From: ZC4RG29 sp964521255
GTDB lineage: Bacteria; Bacteroidota; Bacteroidia; Cytophagales; Cyclobacteriaceae
Reading direction: 5' to 3'
Assembly: GCA_964521255.1 (NCBI GenBank)
Contig: CAZFRM010000015.1
Coordinates: forward strand, 81,132-145,131
DNA: 64,000 bases
Positions 8,275 to 17,174 of this stretch are shown here, piece by piece (position 1 is the stretch's first letter; every line of letters starts with the position of its first letter). Position numbers and translations under genes: made by a program. The notes under the pieces are model-generated. The model had not been told where the DNA came from and ran no database searches. It was given only the letters and a program-made list of their open reading frames with translations.

Positions 8275-9310
8275 TATAATAACACCATGGTATAAGACCG
8301 ATTGGTTTACACTTTCAACGTTACGGGCATTTACATGGGAGTGGCCTGCATTTCTTTATGTAATACCCCTTGCTTTATTACTATTTGCGGTTCGGTGGTT
8401 TTTGCGGTATCGCTTTAGCCAGAAACTTCCGGTGGCTGTAACGCAAAAGGAATTAAAGACCTCTCCTTTAAATCTTATCCGGCTGTTACCCGAGTTTCTT
8501 TTGATGGCCGTGTTATTTCTCTTACTGGTAGCAATGGCACGTCCGCAAAAAACAAATGAACGCGTGGACCAATGGACAGAAGGGATTGATATTATACTTG
8601 CACTCGATATCTCACAGTCGATGCAAATTGAAGACTTTACACCTAACCGGCTACAGGCTGCTAAAGGTGTTGCTTATGATTTTATCAATGGAAGAGTACA
8701 GGATCGTATTGGACTCGTCGTATTTTCCGGTGATGCTTTTTCGTTGGCTCCACTTACCACCGATTACGATCTTCTAAAAAAATACCTTGATGAAGTCAGT
8801 TTTGAAATGATTGAAAGCCGGGGCACGGCTATTGGCAGCGCTATTGCTGTTGTGACAAACCGGATGCGTGAATCCACAACAAAGTCAAAGGTGTGCATAT
8901 TGCTGAGTGATGGTGACAGTAATGCCGGTAACATTGACCCGCTGACAGCAGCAGCGCTTGCTTCTGCTTATGACATTAAAATCTACACCATAGTTGTGGG
9001 AAAGGAAGGGATGGTGCCTATGGGAAAAGATTTTTTTGGGCGCCCCCAAATGTATCCGAACACCATTGACGAAACGACCTTACGCAAAATCGCAGAGATC
9101 ACAAGCGGAGAATTTTTCAGAGCAGCAAACAACCAGGCATTGAAAAATGTATTTGCCCGCATCGATCAATATGAAAAGGCTGAAATAAAAGAGACGCGCT
9201 ATAAGAACACAGCAGATTATTACTATGTATATCTTCAATGGGCTGTTGCTCTCTTTCTTCTTTGGCTGCTTTTAAAATCAACGTTTCTAACGAACGTCTT
9301 GCAGGATTAG
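8267..9310 (+). CDS. batA: BatA-like VWA domain membrane protein
   Basis: The 347-residue protein has two N-terminal hydrophobic helices (about residues 24-42 and 68-86), a von Willebrand A domain with the complete MIDAS motif DISQS (in IILALDISQSMQIEDF, near residue 110) and downstream T and D positions, and a C-terminal transmembrane helix (YLQWAVALFLLWLLL). BatA proteins are inner-membrane proteins with a periplasmic VWA domain; Bat systems have been linked to stress tolerance and envelope integrity. No batB, batC or batE follows, so the cluster is shortened to three genes. Confidence 0.88.
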   Translation: MNDIITPWYKTDWFTLSTLRAFTWEWPAFLYVIPLALLLFAVRWFLRYRFSQKLPVAVTQKELKTSPLNLIRLLPEFLLMAVLFLLLVAMARPQKTNERVDQWTEGIDIILALDISQSMQIEDFTPNRLQAAKGVAYDFINGRVQDRIGLVVFSGDAFSLAPLTTDYDLLKKYLDEVSFEMIESRGTAIGSAIAVVTNRMRESTTKSKVCILLSDGDSNAGNIDPLTAAALASAYDIKIYTIVVGKEGMVPMGKDFFGRPQMYPNTIDETTLRKIAEITSGEFFRAANNQALKNVFARIDQYEKAEIKETRYKNTADYYYVYLQWAVALFLLWLLLKSTFLTNVLQD

Positions 9311-9395
9311 AATTAAGAGTCAATGGTCGTTGAATGAAGTCAGTTCTGATTAACTACTCACATTCTTAGCAGCTCACACTCCTCTCGCACTCTCA

Positions 9396-9552
9396 CACAA
9401 ATCCCCCTTAGAAAAGGGGGGTGTAGGTCGCAGCGATGGCGGGGTTGTAACACGCGTACCAGTTCTTGATAATTTCTTGCAGGTTTGGAGTTTTGGTTTA
9501 ACAACCCCTCTAACACACATGCCACGCCCCCCTTTGTTAAGGGGGATTTGTG
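9396..9552. repeat. 157-bp nested inverted repeat
   Basis: The gap between the batA-like gene and the LysE gene (9311-9723) contains no gene. Its main content is an inverted repeat whose outer arms read CACAAATCCCCCTTA (9396-9410) and TTAAGGGGGATTTGTG (9537-9552), each arm itself folding on an internal CCCCC/GGGGG pair, with a second inner pair GGGGTTGT (9441-9448) and ACAACCCC (9501-9508). Short ORFs across it follow the repeat and are not genes. It resembles MITE-like intergenic elements of Cytophagales, but no target duplication could be defined. Confidence 0.65.
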
Positions 9553-9723
9553 GTGTGGGTTTGCAGCGCACGGACAGCAATGCGCATTGGTGGTCTCATC
9601 AGCAACTCCGCCTTGTCCCATGTTTAGCTCTGAGGTACACTAAGGCATTTTACTTTGTGATTTCTCAGTGTCTTCTTCGTGATTTCTGTGTAATGGATTT
9701 CTTAACTTAACGACACTGAATGA

Positions 9724-10356
9724 CTAAGGCATTACAAATTGATCGGCAAAGAAAATAAGGCGGCCGCCAAAAATCATTAGTAAGATACCCAGAACAATAT
9801 TTAATGTTCTTATCGAGCGAGGAGTTATGATGAGACGAAGTCTATCGGCAAGTTTTGCCTTGATAATATCAGTGGCAAACACGGTCATAACAATGGAAGT
9901 AAAATAAATAATAGCCTGCGAATAGCTGGCGTACCCAAGTTCTGTAGTAGCAAAACTTACCGTTCCCACCCAAAACAAGAATACCATCGGGCTAAGACCA
10001 TTTATTATAAAGCCTTTGGCAACATAACGAAACGGATTTCGTGGCTTTGCTTGTTCATAACCAACTTGAAGAAGTTTTTTGCTTTTGATAAACAAGTAAT
10101 AAATTCCAAACAAAAGTAAAATGATTCCTCCCGCGTAACCAAGATAGGTTTTGAAACCTGGATTATCCATGAATTGGGACAATCCCAGGTAGGTTAATGA
10201 TATATAACATGCATCGCTGAGAGAAACACCAATAGCCACAAATGCCCCGCTTTTAAAACCGCGTTCAATACTGGTTTGCAGAATAGTAAAAAAAACCGGT
10301 CCAATCAGAAAGGACAAAATGATACCCGATAGTAAACCTTTAATTATGATGTCCAT
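9724..10356 (-). CDS. LysE-family amino acid/metabolite exporter
   Basis: The 210-residue product has six hydrophobic segments and the LysE/RhtB N-terminal signature (KGLLSGIILSFLIGPVFFTILQTSIERGFKSG), in which the GP pair after the first helix and the glycine-rich loop are conserved. It probably exports an amino acid or similar metabolite across the inner membrane; the substrate cannot be told. I prefer the ATG at 10356; an ATG five codons upstream (10371) is possible. Both overlap the end of the GH3-family gene (17 or 32 bases), so the pair is likely co-transcribed. Confidence 0.85.
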   Translation of the reverse strand: MDIIIKGLLSGIILSFLIGPVFFTILQTSIERGFKSGAFVAIGVSLSDACYISLTYLGLSQFMDNPGFKTYLGYAGGIILLLFGIYYLFIKSKKLLQVGYEQAKPRNPFRYVAKGFIINGLSPMVFLFWVGTVSFATTELGYASYSQAIIYFTSIVMTVFATDIIKAKLADRLRLIITPRSIRTLNIVLGILLMIFGGRLIFFADQFVMP

Positions 10357-11896
10357 TTCTGTTTTTTTCAAGGAATGTTTTCCAATCTTCCAACTGAGTA
10401 CTTTTCATTACCCGTGGAAATTTATTCTGGCCGCCAACTTTACCTTTCGAACTCATCCAATCATAAAATGTTTTTACCGGAAGTACATCAACGTAAATTT
10501 CTTTCAATGCCGCACTGCGTTCAACAGCGTAATCATCATTCAAAATTTTAAGGCACTCGTCTAATTTATTTTTAATCGCCGTTGCATCGACCTTATCGTC
10601 CGTGCCTACATACCAATGATGTGCGAACAGCGACTCAAAGGGAATACCGGCAACAGCAAATTCCTTAATTGAAATATTAAGCTCATTGGCTACCAGTTCA
10701 ACAGCCTTGTTCATGTTGTCAACGGAAAGATGCTCACCGCACAAGCTTAGAAAATGTTTTGTGCGACCCGTGATTACAATTTCTGATTCTTCAACGGAAG
10801 TAAATTTAATCACATCACCGATAAGGTAACGCCACGCGCCTGCACAGGTTGATAAAAGAATAGCATACTCTTTTCCTTCTTCTATCTCGTCAATCATAAA
10901 CGATTCTGCATCGGGTTGAATTTCCCCGTTCGCGTCAAAGTTCTTCTCTTCGAACGGCACAAACTCATAAAAAATACCGTTATTCATTACGAGCCGCATA
11001 GAGCGACGGTTTGGATACGCCTGGAAGGCAATAAATCCTTCAGATGCAAGATAAGTCTCTATGTAATAAATAGGGCGGCCCAACAACTTCTCAAAACCTT
11101 TGCGATACGGATCAAAAGAAACACCGCCATGAACGTAAACTCTGAGATTCGGCCAGATATCGTGAATAGTTTTCACTTTGTAATGCTTCAACATTTTCTC
11201 CATAAGAATCTGGATCCATGCAGGCACACCAACTATTATTCCAACATCCCAATCCCTGGCTTTACGCATGATTTCATCAAGCTTGGCGTCCCAGTTCCGG
11301 GTCTTCGCTATTTTTTTTCCGGGCTTGTAGAAATGCTGGAACCAGAAGGGCAAGCGGGCGGCCTGAATGCCACTCAAATCTCCTTCAAAATAACTACCAC
11401 GGCGATTAAGGTGCGTGCTGCCTCCCAGCATAAGAATACCCGCTTCAAAAAAATCTGATGGCAAGTCATACTTTGACAAGGTTAGTATCTGACGAATGCT
11501 TGTCTTTTGAATTGCTTTCGTCATGTCTTTTGTTACCGGAATATATTTTGAAGACGCTTCCGATGTACCTGAGCTCAAAGCAAAATATTTTACACGCCCT
11601 GACCAGCAAATATTCTTGGCTCCCTTAAGTGCAAGCCTCCACCAATCGTTATGAATTTTATTATACGAATGGACAGGTATGTTTGCTTTGAATCTTTGGT
11701 AAAAATCTTTATTACCCTTTCGAAATGAATTCAGGATATCAGCAAAATTGTAATACCTGCCAAATTCAGTTTGACTTGCTGTTATTAAAAGTTCTTTTAA
11801 TTCCCGTTTCTGCAAATCGAATGGGGAAGTGTATTCTTGTTCAAGCATTTCCCGGATACGAATACCTTTTTTTAGCAATGTTCCAAGGATAGCCAT
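10340..11896 (-). CDS. GH3 auxin-responsive-promoter family protein
   Basis: This 518-residue protein belongs to the GH3 branch of acyl-adenylate-forming enzymes. The ATP-binding sequence FALSSGTSEASSKYIPVT is near residues 106-123, then YIETYLASEGFIAFQ, and the C-terminal switch region VITGRTKHFLSLCGEHLSVDNM. Plant GH3 proteins join amino acids to hormones; bacterial members occur widely in Bacteroidota with unknown substrates. The downstream LysE-type exporter overlaps it, which may mean that the conjugated product or its amino acid is exported, but that is inference. Length and motifs are complete. Confidence 0.9.
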   Translation of the reverse strand: MAILGTLLKKGIRIREMLEQEYTSPFDLQKRELKELLITASQTEFGRYYNFADILNSFRKGNKDFYQRFKANIPVHSYNKIHNDWWRLALKGAKNICWSGRVKYFALSSGTSEASSKYIPVTKDMTKAIQKTSIRQILTLSKYDLPSDFFEAGILMLGGSTHLNRRGSYFEGDLSGIQAARLPFWFQHFYKPGKKIAKTRNWDAKLDEIMRKARDWDVGIIVGVPAWIQILMEKMLKHYKVKTIHDIWPNLRVYVHGGVSFDPYRKGFEKLLGRPIYYIETYLASEGFIAFQAYPNRRSMRLVMNNGIFYEFVPFEEKNFDANGEIQPDAESFMIDEIEEGKEYAILLSTCAGAWRYLIGDVIKFTSVEESEIVITGRTKHFLSLCGEHLSVDNMNKAVELVANELNISIKEFAVAGIPFESLFAHHWYVGTDDKVDATAIKNKLDECLKILNDDYAVERSAALKEIYVDVLPVKTFYDWMSSKGKVGGQNKFPRVMKSTQLEDWKTFLEKNRNGHHN

Positions 11897-11930
11897 ATTT
11901 TGCAGCGATTTTTAGGGCCCAAAAATAACA

Positions 11931-12602
11931 ATGAGCATTAAAGATAATATTTTCAATCTGATTCAAAACTTACCTGCACAATGCAAACTTGTAGTTGTAA
12001 GCAAAACGCAAACCGTTGAACGGGTCAAAGAAGCTTATGATGCAGGGCACAGGATTTTTGGTGAGAACAAAGCGCAGGAACTGACCCAAAAGTATGAGGC
12101 GTTGCCCAAAGACATTGAATGGCATATGATTGGTCATCTTCAGACCAACAAAGTAAAATATATCGCCTCCTTTGTAAGCCTCATTCATTCTGTAGATAGC
12201 CTGAAACTTTTGATGGAAATCAACAAACAGGGCGCTAAGTGCGGCAGGGTAATTCCTTGTTTGCTTCAGGTTCATATTGCTACTGAGGAAACTAAGTTTG
12301 GATTTTCAATAGATGACGTTAAGCGTGTCATTCAATCCAATGAACTTACTTCGTTAACTAATATCCTGATTGCAGGGCTCATGGGAATGGCCACCTTTAC
12401 CGATAATACTGAAAAGGTAAGAGAAGAATTTAAACTCTTGAAGAATACTTTTGATGCACTGAATTCAACGCCACTTCCTCCCAATGTGCAGATGAAAGAG
12501 TTGTCTATGGGTATGAGCAGTGATTATCAAATGGCAATTGAAGAAGGAAGTACATTAATACGTGTGGGCACCGCGGTATTCGGCGAACGGCAATATCATT
12601 AG
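11931..12602 (+). CDS. YggS/PLPBP-family pyridoxal phosphate homeostasis protein
   Basis: The 223-residue product is a single-domain PLP-binding protein of the alanine-racemase fold. The PLP lysine lies in LVVVSKTQ (Lys25), and other family motifs are FGENKAQE, WHMIGHLQTNKVKY and LSMGMSSDYQMAIEEGSTLIRVG, the last binding the phosphate. These proteins buffer PLP and have no known catalytic activity. It is divergent from the GH3-family gene and is followed 17 bases later by a DUF423 gene. Confidence 0.95.
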   Translation: MSIKDNIFNLIQNLPAQCKLVVVSKTQTVERVKEAYDAGHRIFGENKAQELTQKYEALPKDIEWHMIGHLQTNKVKYIASFVSLIHSVDSLKLLMEINKQGAKCGRVIPCLLQVHIATEETKFGFSIDDVKRVIQSNELTSLTNILIAGLMGMATFTDNTEKVREEFKLLKNTFDALNSTPLPPNVQMKELSMGMSSDYQMAIEEGSTLIRVGTAVFGERQYH

Positions 12603-12619
12603 CAATCGAATCACGCTTT

Positions 12620-13009
12620 ATGAATTCACGAATAATTTTAGCAACCGGATCTATCACAGGAATGTTAGCGTTAATGACAGGCGCCTTTGGTGCTCATGGT
12701 CTCAAAGACGTGCTTACAGCCAATGGGAGAATTGAAACATTTAATCTGGCAGTAGAATATCAGTTCTACCATACGCTGGCCTTACTGGCTACAGGAATAC
12801 TTTCAATTTATGCCCCGTCAAAAAAATTTGGATATGCAGCCATAAGCTTTATTGCCGGAATTATTTTTTTCAGCGGAAGCTTATATTTTCTCGCGTTGCT
12901 AAACAAACCAATATTAGGCGCTATTACGCCCATTGGTGGTGTTTGCTTCATACTGGGATGGCTGTTTTTGTTTTTGGGTGTATCTCAAAACAAAAAAGCC
13001 CTGCTTTAG
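12620..13009 (+). CDS. DUF423 membrane protein
   Basis: The 129-residue product has four predicted membrane helices and the DUF423 sequence GAFGAHGLKDVL near residues 22-33, then a conserved YQFYHTLALLATG. It sits 17 bases after the YggS-like gene, so it is likely in the same transcript. Its stop codon lies inside a terminator hairpin. Function is unknown. Confidence 0.9.
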   Translation: MNSRIILATGSITGMLALMTGAFGAHGLKDVLTANGRIETFNLAVEYQFYHTLALLATGILSIYAPSKKFGYAAISFIAGIIFFSGSLYFLALLNKPILGAITPIGGVCFILGWLFLFLGVSQNKKALL

Positions 13010-13020
13010 CAGAGCTTTCT
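12992..13020 (+). terminator. Terminator overlapping the DUF423 stop codon
   Basis: AAAAAAGCCCTGCT pairs with AGCAGAGCTTTCT around a TTA loop, with one mismatch. The A-rich and T-rich flanks allow it to serve this gene and the convergent DUF1573 gene. Confidence 0.7.
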
Positions 13021-13042
13021 GTTTATAAATTCTATAGCTTTT

Positions 13043-13447
13043 TTACTGAGGCTGCTTCTTTTCCAAAACGTTTGTAGCGAATGACACAGTATTATTGGTA
13101 CCAGAGGCGTTCGACACAATAGTGATTACCTTATTTTGTTTGCCAATTTTTCCCGTGCTGTTAAAACCTATTGTTATTTCTCCTTTGCCACCGGGTGCAA
13201 TAGGATCCTTTGGCCAGCCTTTCGGTGTTGTGCAACCGCAGGTTACCTGGACGTTCGTAATGATAAGGGGCTCATTTCCTGAATTGGTGAATACGTAAGT
13301 ATGTTCAACTTTATCGCCCTGGTAAATGTCTCCAAAATCGTACGCTGATTTCTCCCAGGTAATGACCGGACCATCTGACTGTGTGCTTTGTGCGTAGGCA
13401 AATCCTGCAACAATAAAAAATGCTAATAACAATGTTAACTTCTTCAT
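13043..13447 (-). CDS. DUF1573 secreted protein
   Basis: The product of 134 residues, started at the ATG at 13447, has a signal peptide MKKLTLLLAFFIVAGFAYAQ and a single Ig-like DUF1573 domain: YDFGDIYQGDKVEHTYVFTNSGNEPLIITNVQVTCGCTTP. The CGC motif and the FGDI strand are family hallmarks. An in-frame ATG twelve codons upstream would put a charged stretch before the signal and is rejected. These small secreted proteins are common in Bacteroidota; the role is unknown. Confidence 0.88.
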   Translation of the reverse strand: MKKLTLLLAFFIVAGFAYAQSTQSDGPVITWEKSAYDFGDIYQGDKVEHTYVFTNSGNEPLIITNVQVTCGCTTPKGWPKDPIAPGGKGEITIGFNSTGKIGKQNKVITIVSNASGTNNTVSFATNVLEKKQPQ

Positions 13448-13569
13448 AAGCTCAATTTTTTCAAATTTAGAAACTCTTTTCACAACAACTTTGCCAATTC
13501 CTGTGAATTTAGCTAATTCATTTTGTGACTTCGCTTTGGATCGCGAATTAACACAATTTGTAACCTAAA

Positions 13570-14046
13570 ATGAACGAACAAATCGACAAATTATTTGGAA
13601 GGCGAGTCAGAGTGCGGGCCTGCGGGTTGTATTGGGAGGGTGACAAATTGCTTTTGGTTAACCACTCAGGTCTGACAAAAGGTAACTTTTGGGCTCCGCC
13701 GGGAGGTGGCGTAGAATTTGGCCAATCTGTCAGGGAAGCGCTGAAGCAAGAGTTTGTTGAGGAAACAGGGCTAATAATTGAACCCGGCGAATTTCGTTTC
13801 GCAGGTGAATTTATTAAAGAACCGCTCCATGCTATAGAGCTGTATTTTGAGGTGAATCGATTATCCGGTAAAATCCGGGTTGGGTCCGACCCGGAAATGG
13901 GAGAAGACAGTCAAATTTTAAGTGATATCCGACTCATGCCTTTCACAGAAGTAATGCGATTGCCAGGGGATGAGCGGCATGGCTTGTTTGATCTGTTTCC
14001 TACTGAAGAATCGTTGAAAACGGCTTCAGGATATTGGAAAATATAG
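13570..14046 (+). CDS. Nudix hydrolase
   Basis: The product has 158 residues, typical of a stand-alone Nudix enzyme that hydrolyses nucleoside diphosphate derivatives. The Nudix box is at residues 40-63 (GGGVEFGQSVREALKQEFVEETG). The EExG end is intact, but the usual glutamate after the second glycine is Q and the central R-E is Q-E, so the metal site is slightly degenerate. Two WxG-rich strands precede it. The substrate is unknown. Confidence 0.85.
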   Translation: MNEQIDKLFGRRVRVRACGLYWEGDKLLLVNHSGLTKGNFWAPPGGGVEFGQSVREALKQEFVEETGLIIEPGEFRFAGEFIKEPLHAIELYFEVNRLSGKIRVGSDPEMGEDSQILSDIRLMPFTEVMRLPGDERHGLFDLFPTEESLKTASGYWKI

Positions 14047-14118
14047 ACCCAAAGCATAAAATGTACCTTGCGATTTATCTCTTAAAATGCCTATAATTGT
14101 AACCTTAAACCGTATCAA

Positions 14119-14931
14119 ATGAACCTTACCAAAATTATCTCTATCGTTCTTTTCGTCTGCAGCTTATTGCTTGCCGGGTACTTATGGCATAGCATCTATT
14201 CAACAATTGAATTCCGCGAGTCGATTGCTTCTACTGAAGGACAGATCGTTGAGAAACTAAGCATCATAAGGGAGGCCGAGAAAGTCTATTTGGAGCAACA
14301 CGGACGTTATACTTCTAATTGGGATTCCCTCATTAATTTTATTAATACAGGTGAAGTACCTATTACTGTCCGTACAGAGACAATTATTCCATTGAGCTAC
14401 GGTCAGGATAGCATAGTGGTTAAGATTGATACTATTGGTCGTGTTTCGGCTAAGGATAAAATATTTAAAAAGACTTACACCATCAATGCTGCTGATAATG
14501 GTATTTTCAAAGGATTCTTAGTTAAAGAAGGAGATGAGGTGGTTAAAGGTGCAAAGTCATATAAACTACTACGCGCCACCAACAATAAGCTGGAGGAGTT
14601 TACTTTCCTTGAAAAAGGAAGGGTAAGCAGTTTGGCAAAAATCAATGCAGAAACCGAAGTACCTAAAGGGGCCTTCCTGATTTCAATTGAAGACTATCAG
14701 TTCAACCCTAATTTTGATGTGACTACGCTCAAGGAAGTTCCGGTATCGGGTAAAGAATTTGGACTTTTTACTGACAAGATAGACCGGAATGGCGTACCGG
14801 TAAACGTGATCTATGTATGGGATCCGCAACCAATAAATCCAAGTCGCAGAGAATCCAATGAAGCGCTAAATCGTAAGCCCTTGCAATTTGGATCTAAGAC
14901 TGACGTGAAAACATCAGGTAACTGGGAATAA
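14119..14931 (+). CDS. Conserved membrane-anchored protein upstream of coaD
   Basis: This 270-residue protein has one N-terminal transmembrane helix (about residues 5-25) followed by a short coiled segment (IASTEGQIVEKLSIIREAEKVYLEQHGRYTSNWDSLINF) that resembles the post-helix part of pilin-like or type II secretion pseudopilin proteins, then a beta-rich extracytoplasmic domain. The gene is followed after one base by the DUF3822 gene and then coaD, so all three are likely one unit. I do not recognise a named family beyond the conserved Bacteroidota context. Confidence 0.65.
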   Translation: MNLTKIISIVLFVCSLLLAGYLWHSIYSTIEFRESIASTEGQIVEKLSIIREAEKVYLEQHGRYTSNWDSLINFINTGEVPITVRTETIIPLSYGQDSIVVKIDTIGRVSAKDKIFKKTYTINAADNGIFKGFLVKEGDEVVKGAKSYKLLRATNNKLEEFTFLEKGRVSSLAKINAETEVPKGAFLISIEDYQFNPNFDVTTLKEVPVSGKEFGLFTDKIDRNGVPVNVIYVWDPQPINPSRRESNEALNRKPLQFGSKTDVKTSGNWE

Positions 14932-14932
14932 A

Positions 14933-15820
14933 TTGCACACCACAGCATCTCAGTATAAGTTATTAAAGAAGATCAAGGATGAACGTTTTGATGAAGATCA
15001 AATTCATCTTTACAATCTTCTCTTACAAATTGGTACACACGATTTACAATTAGCCGTTGTTCAGTCGGGTGATAACCGCGTTTTGATACTTGAAGATTAC
15101 GTACTTCCAAATGTTCAATCCGAAGGAAATTTATTGGAAGGACTTGAGTTGATCTTTGATAGTCATGAATTTCTCAAAGCCGGCTTCTGGAATTCAATAA
15201 AAGTATCGGTAAAGAATAACAAGTTTGTTCAGGTTCCTGATTCTCTTTTCATTGAAACCTCTGCCGGAGAATACCTGCGTTTTAATGCAGCCATTAATGC
15301 CGACGCGGAGAACTTTTTACACATACATAATTTTCGTGCAGAAGCGCAAACTGCTTTTGCTCTGCGAAAAGATTTACAACAATGGATCCAGCAAGCCTAC
15401 CCCGCTAAGCAACCTGTCTTCATGCATCAATCAGCCGCACTCATTGAAGGTGTGATGGAATATGCGAAAGAAAGAACTGATAATCCATTGTACATATACA
15501 TTGATCGGTTTAAACTTCATGTTCTCTCCAGCAAAGACGGCAAACTTATTTATTATAATCAATTCAGCATAAAGCAATTTTCTGACTACATACGGTATAT
15601 CATGATGGTGATGAAGTCACTGGACATGAGCCAACAAACAAGTCAGGTAATACTATGGGGCTATATTGGAAAAAATTCTCCTCACTACCAGGAGTTTTAT
15701 AAATACATTAATAATGTGACGTTTGGCGAGCGCCCGCGCTTCCTGCATTTTGGTTACATGTTTGACGAAGTTCAGGACCATCACTTCTTCGATTTATACG
15801 GCATGTATCTTATCGGTTGA
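14933..15820 (+). CDS. DUF3822 family protein
   Basis: The 295-residue product matches the DUF3822 family of Bacteroidota in length and in its position just before coaD. The fold is probably ASKHA/actin-like: LQLAVVQSGDNRVLILEDY near the start and NPLYIYIDRFKLHVLSSKDGKLIYYNQF in the middle resemble phosphate-binding hairpins. The only usable start after the upstream in-frame stop is TTG at 14933, one base after the preceding gene's TAA, which suggests translational coupling. Function is unknown. Confidence 0.8.
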   Translation: MHTTASQYKLLKKIKDERFDEDQIHLYNLLLQIGTHDLQLAVVQSGDNRVLILEDYVLPNVQSEGNLLEGLELIFDSHEFLKAGFWNSIKVSVKNNKFVQVPDSLFIETSAGEYLRFNAAINADAENFLHIHNFRAEAQTAFALRKDLQQWIQQAYPAKQPVFMHQSAALIEGVMEYAKERTDNPLYIYIDRFKLHVLSSKDGKLIYYNQFSIKQFSDYIRYIMMVMKSLDMSQQTSQVILWGYIGKNSPHYQEFYKYINNVTFGERPRFLHFGYMFDEVQDHHFFDLYGMYLIG

Positions 15821-15833
15821 CATACTTCAGGCA

Positions 15834-16289
15834 ATGAAAAAAATTGCGCTTTTTCCCGGATCATTCGATCCCTTTACAAAGGGGCATGAGGATATTGTCT
15901 TACGCGGACTAAAACTCTTTGATGAAATTATCATTGCACTGGGTCATAACACAAAAAAGTCAACGCGCTATTTTGACGTTAATCTTATGCTTGAAAAAAT
16001 AGCAACCACTTTCTCAAAATATCCAAACATAAAAGTGCAGGCTTTTGATGAACTCACGGCTGAATTTGCCAAACGTAACGGCGCAAAGTTTATCTTAAGA
16101 GGTCTTCGTAATACCACTGACTTTGAATTCGAAAACAGCATTTCGCAGGTTAACCGCCATTTGAATGACGATCTTGAATCTGTGTTTCTAATCACATCTC
16201 CGGAATTTGCTGCTGTTAACTCAACCATCATAAGGGAAGTGCACCGTTATGGCGGGGATGTCTCGAAATTTCTTCCCTATAAACTCTGA
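15834..16289 (+). CDS. coaD: Phosphopantetheine adenylyltransferase
   Basis: CoaD transfers AMP from ATP to 4'-phosphopantetheine, the penultimate step of coenzyme A synthesis. The 151-residue product starts at the ATG at 15834 (MKKIALFPGSFDPFTKGHEDI) and has the nucleotidyltransferase T/HxGH-type motif (TKGHEDI), the ILRGLRNTTDFEFE segment and NSTIIREVHRYGGDVSKFLP. The frame is open far upstream, overlapping DUF3822 out of frame, but only this start gives a normal N-terminus. Its last 13 bases overlap the convergent Nudix gene. Confidence 0.97.
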   Translation: MKKIALFPGSFDPFTKGHEDIVLRGLKLFDEIIIALGHNTKKSTRYFDVNLMLEKIATTFSKYPNIKVQAFDELTAEFAKRNGAKFILRGLRNTTDFEFENSISQVNRHLNDDLESVFLITSPEFAAVNSTIIREVHRYGGDVSKFLPYKL

Positions 16290-16972
16290 GGTGGAGATTT
16301 CAGCGCCTTAATAGCATAGTATTGTTTAAATACATAGCTAATCGACTGGTAAGAGTATTCGAGCGCATGATAAACTTCTTTGGGACTCATCCATCGCGCT
16401 TCTTCTATATCCTCTTCCGTGCTGGGCTTCATTCGTGAATCATCTTCAGCGTCCATAAGATACCAGCGGGTTTTCTTAAGCATGGCATTCTTATTCATGG
16501 TGTAGGTATGCCATGTCGTACAAATTTTCCTTCCAACTTTAATTGAAATGTTGCACTCCTCTTCTACTTCCCGTTTTGCAGTTTCTCTGTACCTCTCTCC
16601 TTTCTCCTTCTTGCCTTTCGGAAGATCCCATTTCTTCATTCGATAGATCATGAGAAATTTGTCCTTCTTACGAACGAGCCCGCCAGCGGCTCTTACAATT
16701 TTGAACTTACTTCGCAAATAAGCTTTGATAAATTCGTAATTCTTAACAGCAAGATGAAGGGATAGTAGATTTGTTGGTACGTTTGAATTCAAAAAGTCGA
16801 GGAGTGTGTCCAGGTCTCCGTCGTCTACATTTTTCACCAAAACGTGATGGATCAGTTTTGCCCGGGTAATGGTATCAGATGTGGCATCAATGATGTGATT
16901 TACGTGTCCCTCATCAGGCTCCTCGTTCTCCCTTAAAATCCGCACCGGGATGTCATTGATAAAAATAATCAT
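16277..16972 (-). CDS. Nudix hydrolase with N-terminal extension
   Basis: Starting from the ATG at 16972, the product has 231 residues: an N-terminal domain of about 95 residues (MIIFINDIPVRILRENEEPD) and a C-terminal Nudix domain (VRAAGGLVRKKDKFLMIYRMKKWDLPKGKKEKGERYRETAKREVEEECNI). The Nudix box has the full set of acidic residues with the last glycine replaced by N. The layout occurs in Bacteroidota proteins annotated simply as NUDIX domain proteins. The substrate is unknown. It converges on coaD with a 13-base overlap. Confidence 0.85.
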   Translation of the reverse strand: MIIFINDIPVRILRENEEPDEGHVNHIIDATSDTITRAKLIHHVLVKNVDDGDLDTLLDFLNSNVPTNLLSLHLAVKNYEFIKAYLRSKFKIVRAAGGLVRKKDKFLMIYRMKKWDLPKGKKEKGERYRETAKREVEEECNISIKVGRKICTTWHTYTMNKNAMLKKTRWYLMDAEDDSRMKPSTEEDIEEARWMSPKEVYHALEYSYQSISYVFKQYYAIKALKSPPQSL

Positions 16973-17174
16973 CAAATTTCCATTATAGGAGTACCACGAT
17001 CGCAAAAGAATAAAATATTTGGAAGGTGGCAAGGAGAATTGGCATTTTTTTAGAAAATACTTTCCATTCTTAGCGCCGGACTTACCAGGACATGTCCCCG
17101 GAGCTTAATACACGAGGAAAAATATTGACCGCAATAACTCAAAATGTCTTTTTCAAAATCATAACTTTCGACCT

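Noticed and set aside
9358..9710. Overlapping 68-87 codon frames on both strands
   Set aside because: All lie over the inverted repeat at 9396-9552 and have repeat-derived composition.
10916..11458. 180-codon plus-strand frame
   Set aside because: It lies antisense within the GH3-family gene and shows no protein-like pattern.
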